Assembly (NCBI RefSeq): GCF_041051975.1
Contig: NZ_CP163435.1
Span: 9,702,501-9,766,500, forward strand
Source: Streptomyces sp. R21
Lineage (GTDB): Bacteria; Actinomycetota; Actinomycetes; Streptomycetales; Streptomycetaceae
Direction of reading: 5' to 3'
DNA: 64,000 nucleotides
Below the pieces are notes generated by a model. It was not told the origin of the DNA, made no database searches, and was given only the letters and a program-made list of their open reading frames with translations. The translations under genes and the position numbers were made by a program. This document shows positions 17,506-24,381 of this stretch, piece after piece. Within the stretch, counting starts at the first letter, position 1, and every line of letters starts with the position of its first letter.

Positions 17506-18117
17506 ATGCCCCGTCACCCCGCCGCCGTACACATCGACGTCGAGACGCTGACCCCGGAGCGCTGGGACGACTTCGCCGCCCTCTGCCGTCGGATGGGCGG
17601 CAACCGCGGCTGCTGGTGCATGTGGTGGCGCGAGGCGAAGGGGGAGCCGCGCACCGCACCGGGGCGACTGGCCGCGCAGCAACTGCTGGGCGAGGCCAGG
17701 TTTCCCGGACTCATCGCGTACGCGGGCAAGGAGCGGGAGCCCGTCGGCTGGTGCGCCCTCGACCGGCGCGACGCCTTCCCGCGGCTGAACACCACCCGCG
17801 ACACCGCTCCCGAACCCGCGGGCGCCACCTCCGGCGGAGCCGAGCCCTGGGTGCTGCCGTGCTTCTTCGTGCTGGAGGAGTGGCGGCACCGTGGCGTGAG
17901 CCGTGCCCTGCTGGCGGCGGCGCTCGATGAGATCGCCCGGCGCGGCGGCACGGTCGTCGAGGCGGTCCCCGTCGACCCGGCCACCAGCAACAAGAGCGCC
18001 TCGGCCTCCTACACGGGCACCCTGCCGTTCTTCCTCGCCGCCGGTTTCACGGAGGTCGCGCGGCGGACACCCAAGGGGCGCGTTCTGGTCCGCCGGGTAT
18101 TGGGGTCGGATCGCTGA
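17506..18117 (+). CDS. GNAT-family N-acetyltransferase
   Basis: A 203-residue acetyl-CoA-dependent acetyltransferase. GCWCMWWREAKG near residue 35 is a hallmark of a GNAT subfamily. VLPCFFVLEEWRHRGVSRALLAAALDEIARRG contains the acetyl-CoA motif A (R-H-R-G-V-S/A). GAGGAGG lies 9-10 nt before the ATG. The substrate is not recognisable. It is 154 bp from the USP gene, so it probably has its own promoter; the gap holds no clear signal. Confidence 0.85.
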   Translation: MPRHPAAVHIDVETLTPERWDDFAALCRRMGGNRGCWCMWWREAKGEPRTAPGRLAAQQLLGEARFPGLIAYAGKEREPVGWCALDRRDAFPRLNTTRDTAPEPAGATSGGAEPWVLPCFFVLEEWRHRGVSRALLAAALDEIARRGGTVVEAVPVDPATSNKSASASYTGTLPFFLAAGFTEVARRTPKGRVLVRRVLGSDR

Positions 18118-18137
18118 CACGCCGAGGGCCCGGGCGG

Positions 18138-18176
18138 TGTGCCGAAAGGGCCCTCGAAGAAGGACCGTTCGGCCCC
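18138..18176. promoter_or_regulatory. Pair of DosR-like boxes upstream of the DoxX-like gene
   Basis: TGTGCCGAAAGGGCC (18138-18152, plus strand, imperfect left half) and, on the minus strand, GGGGCCGAACGGTCC (18162-18176) face each other about 120 bp before the DoxX-like gene start. The second matches the boxes at 15330 and 28183 closely. Confidence 0.5.
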
Positions 18177-18292
18177 GCCCTCCGGGCCTCGGGGACCCTG
18201 CGAACGCGCCCACCGCAGCGGGACATTGAGTGCGAAGCGAAATCACCGCTACCCGGATTCCGCGCAAGAGTCCCCCGGAAGGGATGACCACC

Positions 18293-18916
18293 ATGTCAGT
18301 CCACGAGCACTCCCACCGGCACACGGGGTTCCACTTCCCGTCGCTGCGCAGGACCGGCACCTCGACCACGACCGGCGACGCCGTGACCACGACGGCCGTG
18401 GCCGTCCGTTCCTACGCGCTCGCCGGGCTCCGCCTCCTGACGGGGTTCGTCTTCCTGTGGGCGTTCCTCGACAAGACCTTCGGCTTCGGCTACGCCACCC
18501 CGTCCGGCAGGGGCTGGATCGACGGAGGATCCCCGACCAAGGGCTTCCTCAGCGGAGTTGCCGCCGGCCCGATGGAGTCCACGTTCCACGACTGGGCGGG
18601 CGCGGGCTGGGCCGACTGGCTGTTCATGCTCGGCCTGCTCGGCGTCGGCCTCGCCCTCGTCTGCGGCATCGCGCTGCGCCTGGCCGCCGTCGCCGGCACC
18701 GCCATGATGGCGCTGATGTGGGTCGCGGAATGGCCTCCGGCCAAGCACTTGTCCGACGGTTCGGTGAGCATGTCCACCAACCCGTTCGTCGACTACCACG
18801 TCATCTACGCCGTCGTCCTGATCGCCCTCGCGGCGGCGGGCGCGGGCGTGACATGGGGTCTCGGCAAGGCCTGGGCCAGGATGCCGTTCGTCAGCCGGAA
18901 CACCTGGCTGCGGTGA
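18293..18916 (+). CDS. DoxX-like integral membrane protein
   Basis: A 207-residue membrane protein. A His-rich hydrophilic N-terminus (HEHSHRHTGFHF) precedes four hydrophobic segments at about 40-60, 100-118, 122-142 and 168-190, resembling DoxX/SURF4-type proteins linked to respiration or redox stress. The start at 18293 has GGAAGGG 9 nt upstream; the ATG at 18284 lies too close to it. DosR-like boxes upstream and hemerythrin, USP and nitroreductase neighbours point to a hypoxia or redox role. No catalytic residues can be named. Confidence 0.75.
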   Translation: MSVHEHSHRHTGFHFPSLRRTGTSTTTGDAVTTTAVAVRSYALAGLRLLTGFVFLWAFLDKTFGFGYATPSGRGWIDGGSPTKGFLSGVAAGPMESTFHDWAGAGWADWLFMLGLLGVGLALVCGIALRLAAVAGTAMMALMWVAEWPPAKHLSDGSVSMSTNPFVDYHVIYAVVLIALAAAGAGVTWGLGKAWARMPFVSRNTWLR

Positions 18917-18930
18917 CCGTGCGGTCCCCT

Positions 18931-18964
18931 CGGGGCGCCACCGCGACATCGCGGTGGCGCCCCG
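18931..18964. terminator. Strong bidirectional terminator
   Basis: A 15-bp perfect stem, CGGGGCGCCACCGCG/CGCGGTGGCGCCCCG, with an ACAT loop, between the convergent DoxX-like and hemerythrin genes. Confidence 0.88.
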
Positions 18965-18982
18965 GTCGCTGACCGCTCGACG

Positions 18983-19471
18983 TCACGCCGGAGGCTTGTC
19001 CGCTGCCGCCGGGCCCGGACGGGCCGGTGCCGTCTTCTTCGCCTGCCGGACCTTCTCGCCCAGGTCGTCGAGGGCCCCCGCGGGAGCCGCGACGGACAAC
19101 TTGGGGAAGAGGTTCTCCTCCTCTTCGGCGATGTGCCACCGGATCTCGTTCATCAGCAGGCCCACGAGCCGGTCGAACTCGGCATCGTCCGCCTCGTGGC
19201 TCTCCAGATCCTTCATGATCCGTTCGGCCTTGGACTGGTCGTCGATCTCCTTGTCCGCGACCGCGTCCCCGTTGTCCAGGTACTGACGCACAGCCGGGTA
19301 GAGGTACGCCTTCTCGGCCACCCAGTGACGTACGAACTCCATGGTGACCCGGTCCGCGTAGACCTTGCGGCTCTTCTCACCGGGCGGCAGCGCCTCGATC
19401 TTGCCGAAGAGCTCCTCGACTTCCTCGTGGTCGGCCGTCAACTCCTTGATGACGTTCCCGCCGTGCCCCAT
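18983..19471 (-). CDS. Hemerythrin HHE-domain protein
   Basis: A 162-residue four-helix protein with diiron ligand candidates in TADHEEVEELF (His15), FVRHWVAEKAYLYP, SHEADDAEF and IRWHIAEEEENLFP. Such proteins bind O2 or NO or sense oxygen. A flexible Ala/Lys/Pro tail follows. The ATG is preceded by GGAGG at 8 nt; a longer in-frame start at 19516 is not supported. Its place in the redox island fits oxygen sensing or storage. No DosR-like box was found in its own upstream region. Confidence 0.9.
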   Translation of the reverse strand: MGHGGNVIKELTADHEEVEELFGKIEALPPGEKSRKVYADRVTMEFVRHWVAEKAYLYPAVRQYLDNGDAVADKEIDDQSKAERIMKDLESHEADDAEFDRLVGLLMNEIRWHIAEEEENLFPKLSVAAPAGALDDLGEKVRQAKKTAPARPGPAAADKPPA

Positions 19472-19599
19472 GATCAGCACCTCCAGGCCCGCTACGGCCA
19501 CTTCCGTGACGTACACGTCACTACTTCCGAGTACCCCCCTCGACTGCGGACTAACGCGGATGGATCACTGCCGTCCGCTCGGGAGGGGCCTCGACCGCC

Positions 19600-20628
19600 C
19601 TACTCCTTGAGGTCCTCGATCCGCACGGGAGCCCCGGTGCCGACCGACCGGATGGCCGCGAGGGCGATGGAGAGTGCGGCGCGGGCGTCCTCGCCGGTGA
19701 CCGACGGAGCGCGGCCGTTACGGACGCAGTCGGCGAAGTCGGCGAGTTCGGCGACGTACGCGTCGTGGAGGAGGTCCTGGTCGTAGCCGACGCACTCGGC
19801 CGCGATGCCGTCGGCGCCGTAGGACGTCAGATGACTGCGGCGAATGTCGCCCATCGTCAGCATCCCCGCCGAGCCGAAGACCTCGCCGCGGACGTCGTAG
19901 CCGTACACCGCCTGGAAGTTGGCCTCGGCGGTGGCCAGGGCGCCGTTGTCGAAGCGGATGGTGACCACGGCGGTGTCGAGGAGACCCCGGTCCTTGAAGT
20001 CGGGCCGCACGAGGGCGTCGGCCCAGGCGAAGACCTCGACCGGTTCGGCGCCGGGGTTGAGGTAACGCAGGGTGTCGAAGTCGTGGATGAGGGTTTCGAG
20101 GAAGATCGTCCACGGCGGGATGGGCGCCGGGTCGACCAGCTTCGGGTCGCGGGTGAGCGAGCGCAGCAGTTGTGGGGTGCCGATGCCACCTGCCGCGATC
20201 TTCTCGTGGGCGGCACGGAAACCGGTGTCGTAGCGGCGGTTGAAGCCCACCTGGAGCGGCACGCCCGCTTCGGCGGCGGCCGCGATGGCGCGATCGGCCT
20301 CGGCGAGCGTGACCGCCATCGGCTTCTCGCAGTAGACGCCCTTGCCCGCCCGCGCCGCGGCCTCGACGAGACCGGCGTGGGTACGCGCCGGAGTGGCGAT
20401 CACCACCGCGTCCACCTCCGGATCGTCGAGCAGATCGCCGATCTCGGTGTACGCGGTGGGGCAGCCGAGCCGGTCGGCGAGGCGTCGTGCCGCGCCCGGG
20501 GCCGGGTCGGCGACGGCGGCGAGGCGGACACCGGGGAGCCGGTGCGCGAGGGTCTCGGCGTGGAAGGAACCCATGCGTCCGGCGCCGATGAGAGCGATGG
20601 CGAGGGGCTGGGGCTGGTGGGTGGTCAT
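19600..20628 (-). CDS. Gfo/Idh/MocA oxidoreductase (inositol-2-dehydrogenase-like)
   Basis: A 342-residue NAD(P)-dependent sugar or inositol dehydrogenase. The Rossmann motif ALIGAGRMGSFHAETL is at the N-terminus, CEKPMAVTLAEAD holds the catalytic Lys of the EKP motif, and LETLIHDFDTLRYL matches the substrate-site D-x3-H region. It follows the TIM-barrel isomerase gene by 51 bp in the same direction, under the LacI-controlled promoter. Myo-inositol or a related polyol is the likely substrate class; exact specificity cannot be read. Confidence 0.88.
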   Translation of the reverse strand: MTTHQPQPLAIALIGAGRMGSFHAETLAHRLPGVRLAAVADPAPGAARRLADRLGCPTAYTEIGDLLDDPEVDAVVIATPARTHAGLVEAAARAGKGVYCEKPMAVTLAEADRAIAAAAEAGVPLQVGFNRRYDTGFRAAHEKIAAGGIGTPQLLRSLTRDPKLVDPAPIPPWTIFLETLIHDFDTLRYLNPGAEPVEVFAWADALVRPDFKDRGLLDTAVVTIRFDNGALATAEANFQAVYGYDVRGEVFGSAGMLTMGDIRRSHLTSYGADGIAAECVGYDQDLLHDAYVAELADFADCVRNGRAPSVTGEDARAALSIALAAIRSVGTGAPVRIEDLKE

Positions 20629-20679
20629 GCGGGATCTCCGTACGTCCGTGGGGGAGGTTCAGGGGCGACGAGGACCGGT

Positions 20680-21465
20680 TCAGACGGCGAACGCCGAGCG
20701 GAAGCGGTCCAGGGCGCGCTCGCTGTCGTGGTCCGAGGCCCAGGCCTCCATGGCGACCGTGCCGTCGTAGCCGAGGTCCGTCAGGGCGCGGGCGACGGCC
20801 GGGTAGTTGATCTCGCCCGTGCCGGGCTCCTGGCGGCCGGGCACGTCCGCCACCTGGATCTCGCCGATCAGGCCCAACCCGTGAGCACGGCGGACCAGTT
20901 CGATCAGGTTCCCCTCGCCGATCTGGGCGTGGTAGAGGTCCAGGTTCATCCGCAGGCCGGGGCGGTCCACCGCGGCGACCAGGGCCAGCGTGTCGGCGGC
21001 TGTCGCGAAGGGGACGCCGGGGTGGTCGACCGCGGTGTTGAGGTTCTCCAGCGTGAAGGTGACGCCGGCGCCCTCGCCCAGCTCGGCGAGACGGGCGAGC
21101 GTGCGGTGGGCGGCGATCCACATGGGACCGGTTGCCGCGCCGATCACCGGCACCACCGGCAGGCCCTCGCCGTCCAGACCGGTGCCGTGCAGATTCAGCC
21201 GGGGACAGCCCAGTTGCTCCGCAGCCTTGAGCGACTCCTCGGCGGTGCGCAGCAGTTCGGCGGAGCCCGCCTCGTCGGTGAGACTGCCACGGATATAGCC
21301 CGTCATCGAGGAGAACTCGGCCGGGGTCCGGGCGAGCGCGTCCAGGTCGTGCCGGGTCCAGTCCCAGATCTCGACCTGGAAACCGGCGTCGTGGATGCGC
21401 CGCGCCCGCTCCTCGATCGGCAGGTCCCGGAAGACCATCTCGGCGCAGACGGCCAGTGTGTACAT
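20680..21465 (-). CDS. Hydroxypyruvate-isomerase/IolE-like TIM-barrel protein
   Basis: A 261-residue xylose-isomerase-like TIM barrel. Metal-ligand type residues appear in FTLENLNT (Glu), MNLDLYHAQIGEGN (Asp/His) and GEIQVADVPGRQEPG, with a late Glu in VAMEAWASD, the pattern of hydroxypyruvate isomerases and 2-keto-sugar epimerases. It is the first gene of a two-gene unit with the Gfo/Idh/MocA enzyme. A TTGACA -35 and two LacI-type operators lie upstream. Confidence 0.82.
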   Translation of the reverse strand: MYTLAVCAEMVFRDLPIEERARRIHDAGFQVEIWDWTRHDLDALARTPAEFSSMTGYIRGSLTDEAGSAELLRTAEESLKAAEQLGCPRLNLHGTGLDGEGLPVVPVIGAATGPMWIAAHRTLARLAELGEGAGVTFTLENLNTAVDHPGVPFATAADTLALVAAVDRPGLRMNLDLYHAQIGEGNLIELVRRAHGLGLIGEIQVADVPGRQEPGTGEINYPAVARALTDLGYDGTVAMEAWASDHDSERALDRFRSAFAV

Positions 21466-21529
21466 CGCTGCTCGCCCTCTCTCAGGTGCTCATGACCGGG
21501 CCGGCGGGGCCCGCGCCGGCTCTTACGTG

Positions 21530-21545
21530 ACTAGAACGTTCTAGT
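21530..21545. promoter_or_regulatory. LacI-type operator O1, perfect palindrome
   Basis: ACTAGAACGTTCTAGT is a perfect 16-bp palindrome with a central CG, the form preferred by LacI/GalR regulators. It lies 64 bp before the isomerase start, just downstream of a candidate promoter (TTGACA on the minus strand at 21586-21581), where binding would block transcription. Confidence 0.85.
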
Positions 21546-21604
21546 TGTGCAGCAGCAGTACGCCATTCGGTCGGGGTCTGTGTCAAGGCTTCGCACGGTT
21601 GCCG

Positions 21605-21620
21605 ACTAGAACGTTGCAGT
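21605..21620. promoter_or_regulatory. LacI-type operator O2, second half degenerate
   Basis: ACTAGAACGTTGCAGT matches O1 in its first 11 bases and retains part of the second half. It is 75 bp from O1 centre to centre (about seven helical turns) and overlaps the likely lacI promoter (TTGCCG 21599-21604, TAGGGT 21620-21625). Confidence 0.7.
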
Positions 21621-21753
21621 AGGGTCGTACCAGCGGGTTCGTGAGACGGGCTCGGGCCATGCCGACAGCCGGCTGACGGCAAGCGCGCCGAGGGCTCGGC
21701 TACGATCCCCGCGGGGAAGGACACCCCGACCGACGAGACCAGGGAGGGCAGCC

Positions 21754-22803
21754 GTGCCGGCAACCCCCACTGTTCCGAGCGGGAAGCGGCCGACCCTCGC
21801 CGACGTCGCCGCACGTGCGGGCGTGTCCGTCGCCCTGGTCTCCATCGTGATGCGGGGGGCCAAGGGCGCGGGCGCCGCCACCCGCGAGAGGGTGCTCGAA
21901 GCGGCGCAGGAGATCGGCTACCGGCCGGACACCCGGGCCCGGTTGCTGCGCAGCAGCCGCTCCCGGCTGCTCGGCGTGCAGTTCGGGTTGCACCAGCCCT
22001 TCCACACCGACCTGGTGGAGAGCATCTACGTCGCCGCCGAGCCCGCCGGATACCAGGTGGCGCTCAGCGCGGTCGCCCCGAGCCGTGACGAGCGCCAGGC
22101 CGTGGAGGCCCTGCTCGCCGACCGCTGCGAAGCCCTGATCCTGCTCGGGCCGCAGGTCCCCGGCGCCCGGCTGGCCGACCTCGCGACCGGGCTGCCGGTC
22201 GTCTCGGTGGCGCGACGGCTACGACCGGACGCGCCGGGCGTGGACGTCGTACGCACTGCCGACGACGAAGGGGCCCGCCAGGCGGTCGACCACCTGGTGG
22301 CACTCGGCCACCGCGACATCGCGCACATCGACGGCGGCAGGGCACCCGGCGCCGCCGACCGATGCCGCGGCTACCGCACCGCGATGAACCGCCACGGCCT
22401 CACCGGCCACCTCCGCGTCCTGCCCGGCGGCCTCTCCGAGGAGGACGGTGCCGCGGCGGCGCACGCCCTCCTGACCGAAGGTGCCCGGCCCACCGCGGTC
22501 CTCGCCTTCAACGACCGCTGCGCGACCGGCGTCCTCGACACCTTCCTGCGCGCCGGTGTGGCCGTCCCCGACGAGATCTCCGTGGTCGGCTTCGACGACA
22601 GCCGCCTGGCCCGCCTCGCCCACATCGACCTCACCACCGTCGGACAGGACATCCCGCGCCTGGCACAACTCGCCGTCGGCCGGGCCATCGCCCGCCTGGA
22701 CGGCGAGCAGGGCGAGCAGGGCGAGCAGGGTCCGGAGGGCGAGATCGTCATTGCCCCGCGCCTCGTGGTCCGGGGCACCACGGCTGTCTCCCGCGTCGGC
22801 TAG
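21754..22803 (+). CDS. LacI-family transcriptional regulator
   Basis: A 349-residue repressor. The HTH is TLADVAARAGVSVALVSIVM (14-33), followed by a hinge helix and a periplasmic-binding-protein-like sensor domain with HRDIAHIDGG and VVGFDDSRLARL. The GTG start follows GGGAGGG. A Gly-Glu-Gln repeat, EQGEQGEQG from three 9-bp units, lies near the C-terminus. It is divergent from the sugar-catabolism genes, with two palindromic operators between them, so local repression and autoregulation are well supported. The inducer is unknown. Confidence 0.93.
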   Translation: MPATPTVPSGKRPTLADVAARAGVSVALVSIVMRGAKGAGAATRERVLEAAQEIGYRPDTRARLLRSSRSRLLGVQFGLHQPFHTDLVESIYVAAEPAGYQVALSAVAPSRDERQAVEALLADRCEALILLGPQVPGARLADLATGLPVVSVARRLRPDAPGVDVVRTADDEGARQAVDHLVALGHRDIAHIDGGRAPGAADRCRGYRTAMNRHGLTGHLRVLPGGLSEEDGAAAAHALLTEGARPTAVLAFNDRCATGVLDTFLRAGVAVPDEISVVGFDDSRLARLAHIDLTTVGQDIPRLAQLAVGRAIARLDGEQGEQGEQGPEGEIVIAPRLVVRGTTAVSRVG

Positions 22804-22832
22804 GGGTATTCGGGGCGCGCCGCCCGCGGCCG

Positions 22833-23546
22833 CTATGGGTGCGGGACGCCCAACGTCCGTACGAGCTGTGCGAGTTCCTCCTGGAAGAGCTTCTCCGGCC
22901 TGGCTGTCTGCGTGTGCATATGGCCGTAGACCTCCAGGGACACCAGGCCGTGCAGGTGTCCCCAGATGCGCAGCGCGAGGGCGACGGCCGCGGGCGGCAG
23001 TTCCGGGAAGGCCGGGCGCACCTTGTCGAGAAGTCCGGTGTCGAAGTCGGACCACTCGAAGGCGCTGTCCTCGTAGAGGTGTTGGGCGTGGGGCCATGCG
23101 GCTGCCGCCAGAGCGGTGAGTCCGATGCAGACCCGGCGTGCGGCGTCCGGGGCGGCGCCTCCTTCGGGTGCGTGGTACCCGGGGACGGGGTCACCGTAGA
23201 TGAGCCGGAATCCCTGGGGATTGGCCAGGGCCCAGCCGCGGAAGGCGTCGGCCCATGCCTGGATCCGGACGGCCGGATCCTGTGCGGGGGCGGCCTCCCA
23301 GGCGGCATCCACGGCGTCGGCCAGTGCGGTGTACACGTCGTTGATGAGGACCGTGACCAAGTCGTCCCGGGTCGCGAAGTAGCCATAGATGGCGTTGGCG
23401 GTCATCCCCATCTCGCGGGCGATGGCCCGAAGGGTGATGGCATCGGGTCCGCCGGAGGCCATCAACGCCAGTGCCACGGCCTTGATTTCAGCCGTTGTCT
23501 CGGCCCGCAGCCGCTCGCGTCTTCCCCTGCCGCCTGTCGCTGTCAC
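22833..23546 (-). CDS. TetR-family regulator with WHG-type C-terminal domain
   Basis: A 237-residue protein. The HTH region (about 20-65) contains ITLRAIAREMGMTANAIYGY, and the C-terminal half has the helical pattern with ALRIWGHLHGLVSLEVYGH seen in the TetR_C_33/WHG group. It is divergent from the NAD(P)-binding reductase gene, its probable target. It is convergent with lacI (29-bp gap). Confidence 0.9.
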   Translation of the reverse strand: MTATGGRGRRERLRAETTAEIKAVALALMASGGPDAITLRAIAREMGMTANAIYGYFATRDDLVTVLINDVYTALADAVDAAWEAAPAQDPAVRIQAWADAFRGWALANPQGFRLIYGDPVPGYHAPEGGAAPDAARRVCIGLTALAAAAWPHAQHLYEDSAFEWSDFDTGLLDKVRPAFPELPPAAVALALRIWGHLHGLVSLEVYGHMHTQTARPEKLFQEELAQLVRTLGVPHP

Positions 23547-23584
23547 GCGGTCACTCTACAGCGTCCTAATACTGGACTCTGTAA

Positions 23585-23609
23585 GAAAACTTCACGGCGT
23601 ATAGTTTTC
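23585..23609. promoter_or_regulatory. Candidate TetR operator
   Basis: GAAAACT (23585-23591) and AGTTTTC (23603-23609) form a 7-bp inverted repeat with an 11-bp gap, in an AT-rich patch of the 115-bp divergent region. No longer palindrome is present. Confidence 0.45.
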
Positions 23610-23661
23610 GCACGGCGTCACCATCGGGTGTCGTCCATGTCCGCATGCACAGGGGAGAGAC

Positions 23662-24369
23662 ATGCACATCGGAGTCATCGGAGCCACAGGGACCATCGGC
23701 AGCCGCGTCGTCGCGGAAGCCCTCCGCCGCGGGCACCACGTGAGGGCGTTCAGCCGCGATGCCTCGCAGGCGAAGACCGCGGAGCAGCGGGACGGCATCA
23801 CCTGGGCGAGCCTCGACGTCCTGGACCCGGCGAGCATCGCCGGCGTCCTGCCCGGTCTCGACGTCCTGGTCAGCGGGTTCCAGCCGGGCAACGCCGCCAA
23901 GGACATCGCCGACACCGTGCGACGCTCGATCGCCGACCCCACGGTGTACGCCACCGCTGCGCGGGCCCTGCTGAAGGCTCTGGAGAGCCGCCCGCGGACC
24001 CGGCTGATCGTGATCGGCGGCGCCGGGAGTCTGGAGGACGCGCCGGGAGTGGTGCGCGCAGACTCCGACGAGCGACTGCACGCCGCCCTCGACCAACTCG
24101 GGCTGCCACGCGACTACGCGGCGGCGGTGCGCGGACACCGGGACGCCCTGAACGTCCTGCGCACATCGAACCGGCTGTGGACCTACTTCAGCCCGGCGGA
24201 GGAGATCGCCCCGGGTGAGCGCACAGGTCGCTTCAGGGTCGGCGGCGACCAGCCCGTCCTGGACGCCGAGGGCCGCAGCCGCATCTCGGTGGAGGACGCG
24301 GCTGTCGCCCTGGTCGACGAGGTGGAGCTGCCACGCTTCATTCAGCGCCGCTTCACCATCGGCTACTGA
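23662..24369 (+). CDS. NAD(P)-binding atypical short-chain reductase
   Basis: A 235-residue Rossmann protein of the NAD(P)H-binding (NmrA/YwnB-like) family. The nucleotide motif is GVIGATGTIGSRVVAEAL at residues 4-21. RTRLIVIGGAGSLEDAPG and RISVEDAAVALVDEVE are family landmarks. It has no classical Tyr-x3-Lys pair. ATG follows GGGGAGAG. It is divergent from the TetR gene and probably repressed by it. Roles in related proteins include quinone reduction and redox sensing; none is proven here. Confidence 0.82.
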   Translation: MHIGVIGATGTIGSRVVAEALRRGHHVRAFSRDASQAKTAEQRDGITWASLDVLDPASIAGVLPGLDVLVSGFQPGNAAKDIADTVRRSIADPTVYATAARALLKALESRPRTRLIVIGGAGSLEDAPGVVRADSDERLHAALDQLGLPRDYAAAVRGHRDALNVLRTSNRLWTYFSPAEEIAPGERTGRFRVGGDQPVLDAEGRSRISVEDAAVALVDEVELPRFIQRRFTIGY

Positions 24370-24381
24370 AAGCCGTCTTTC

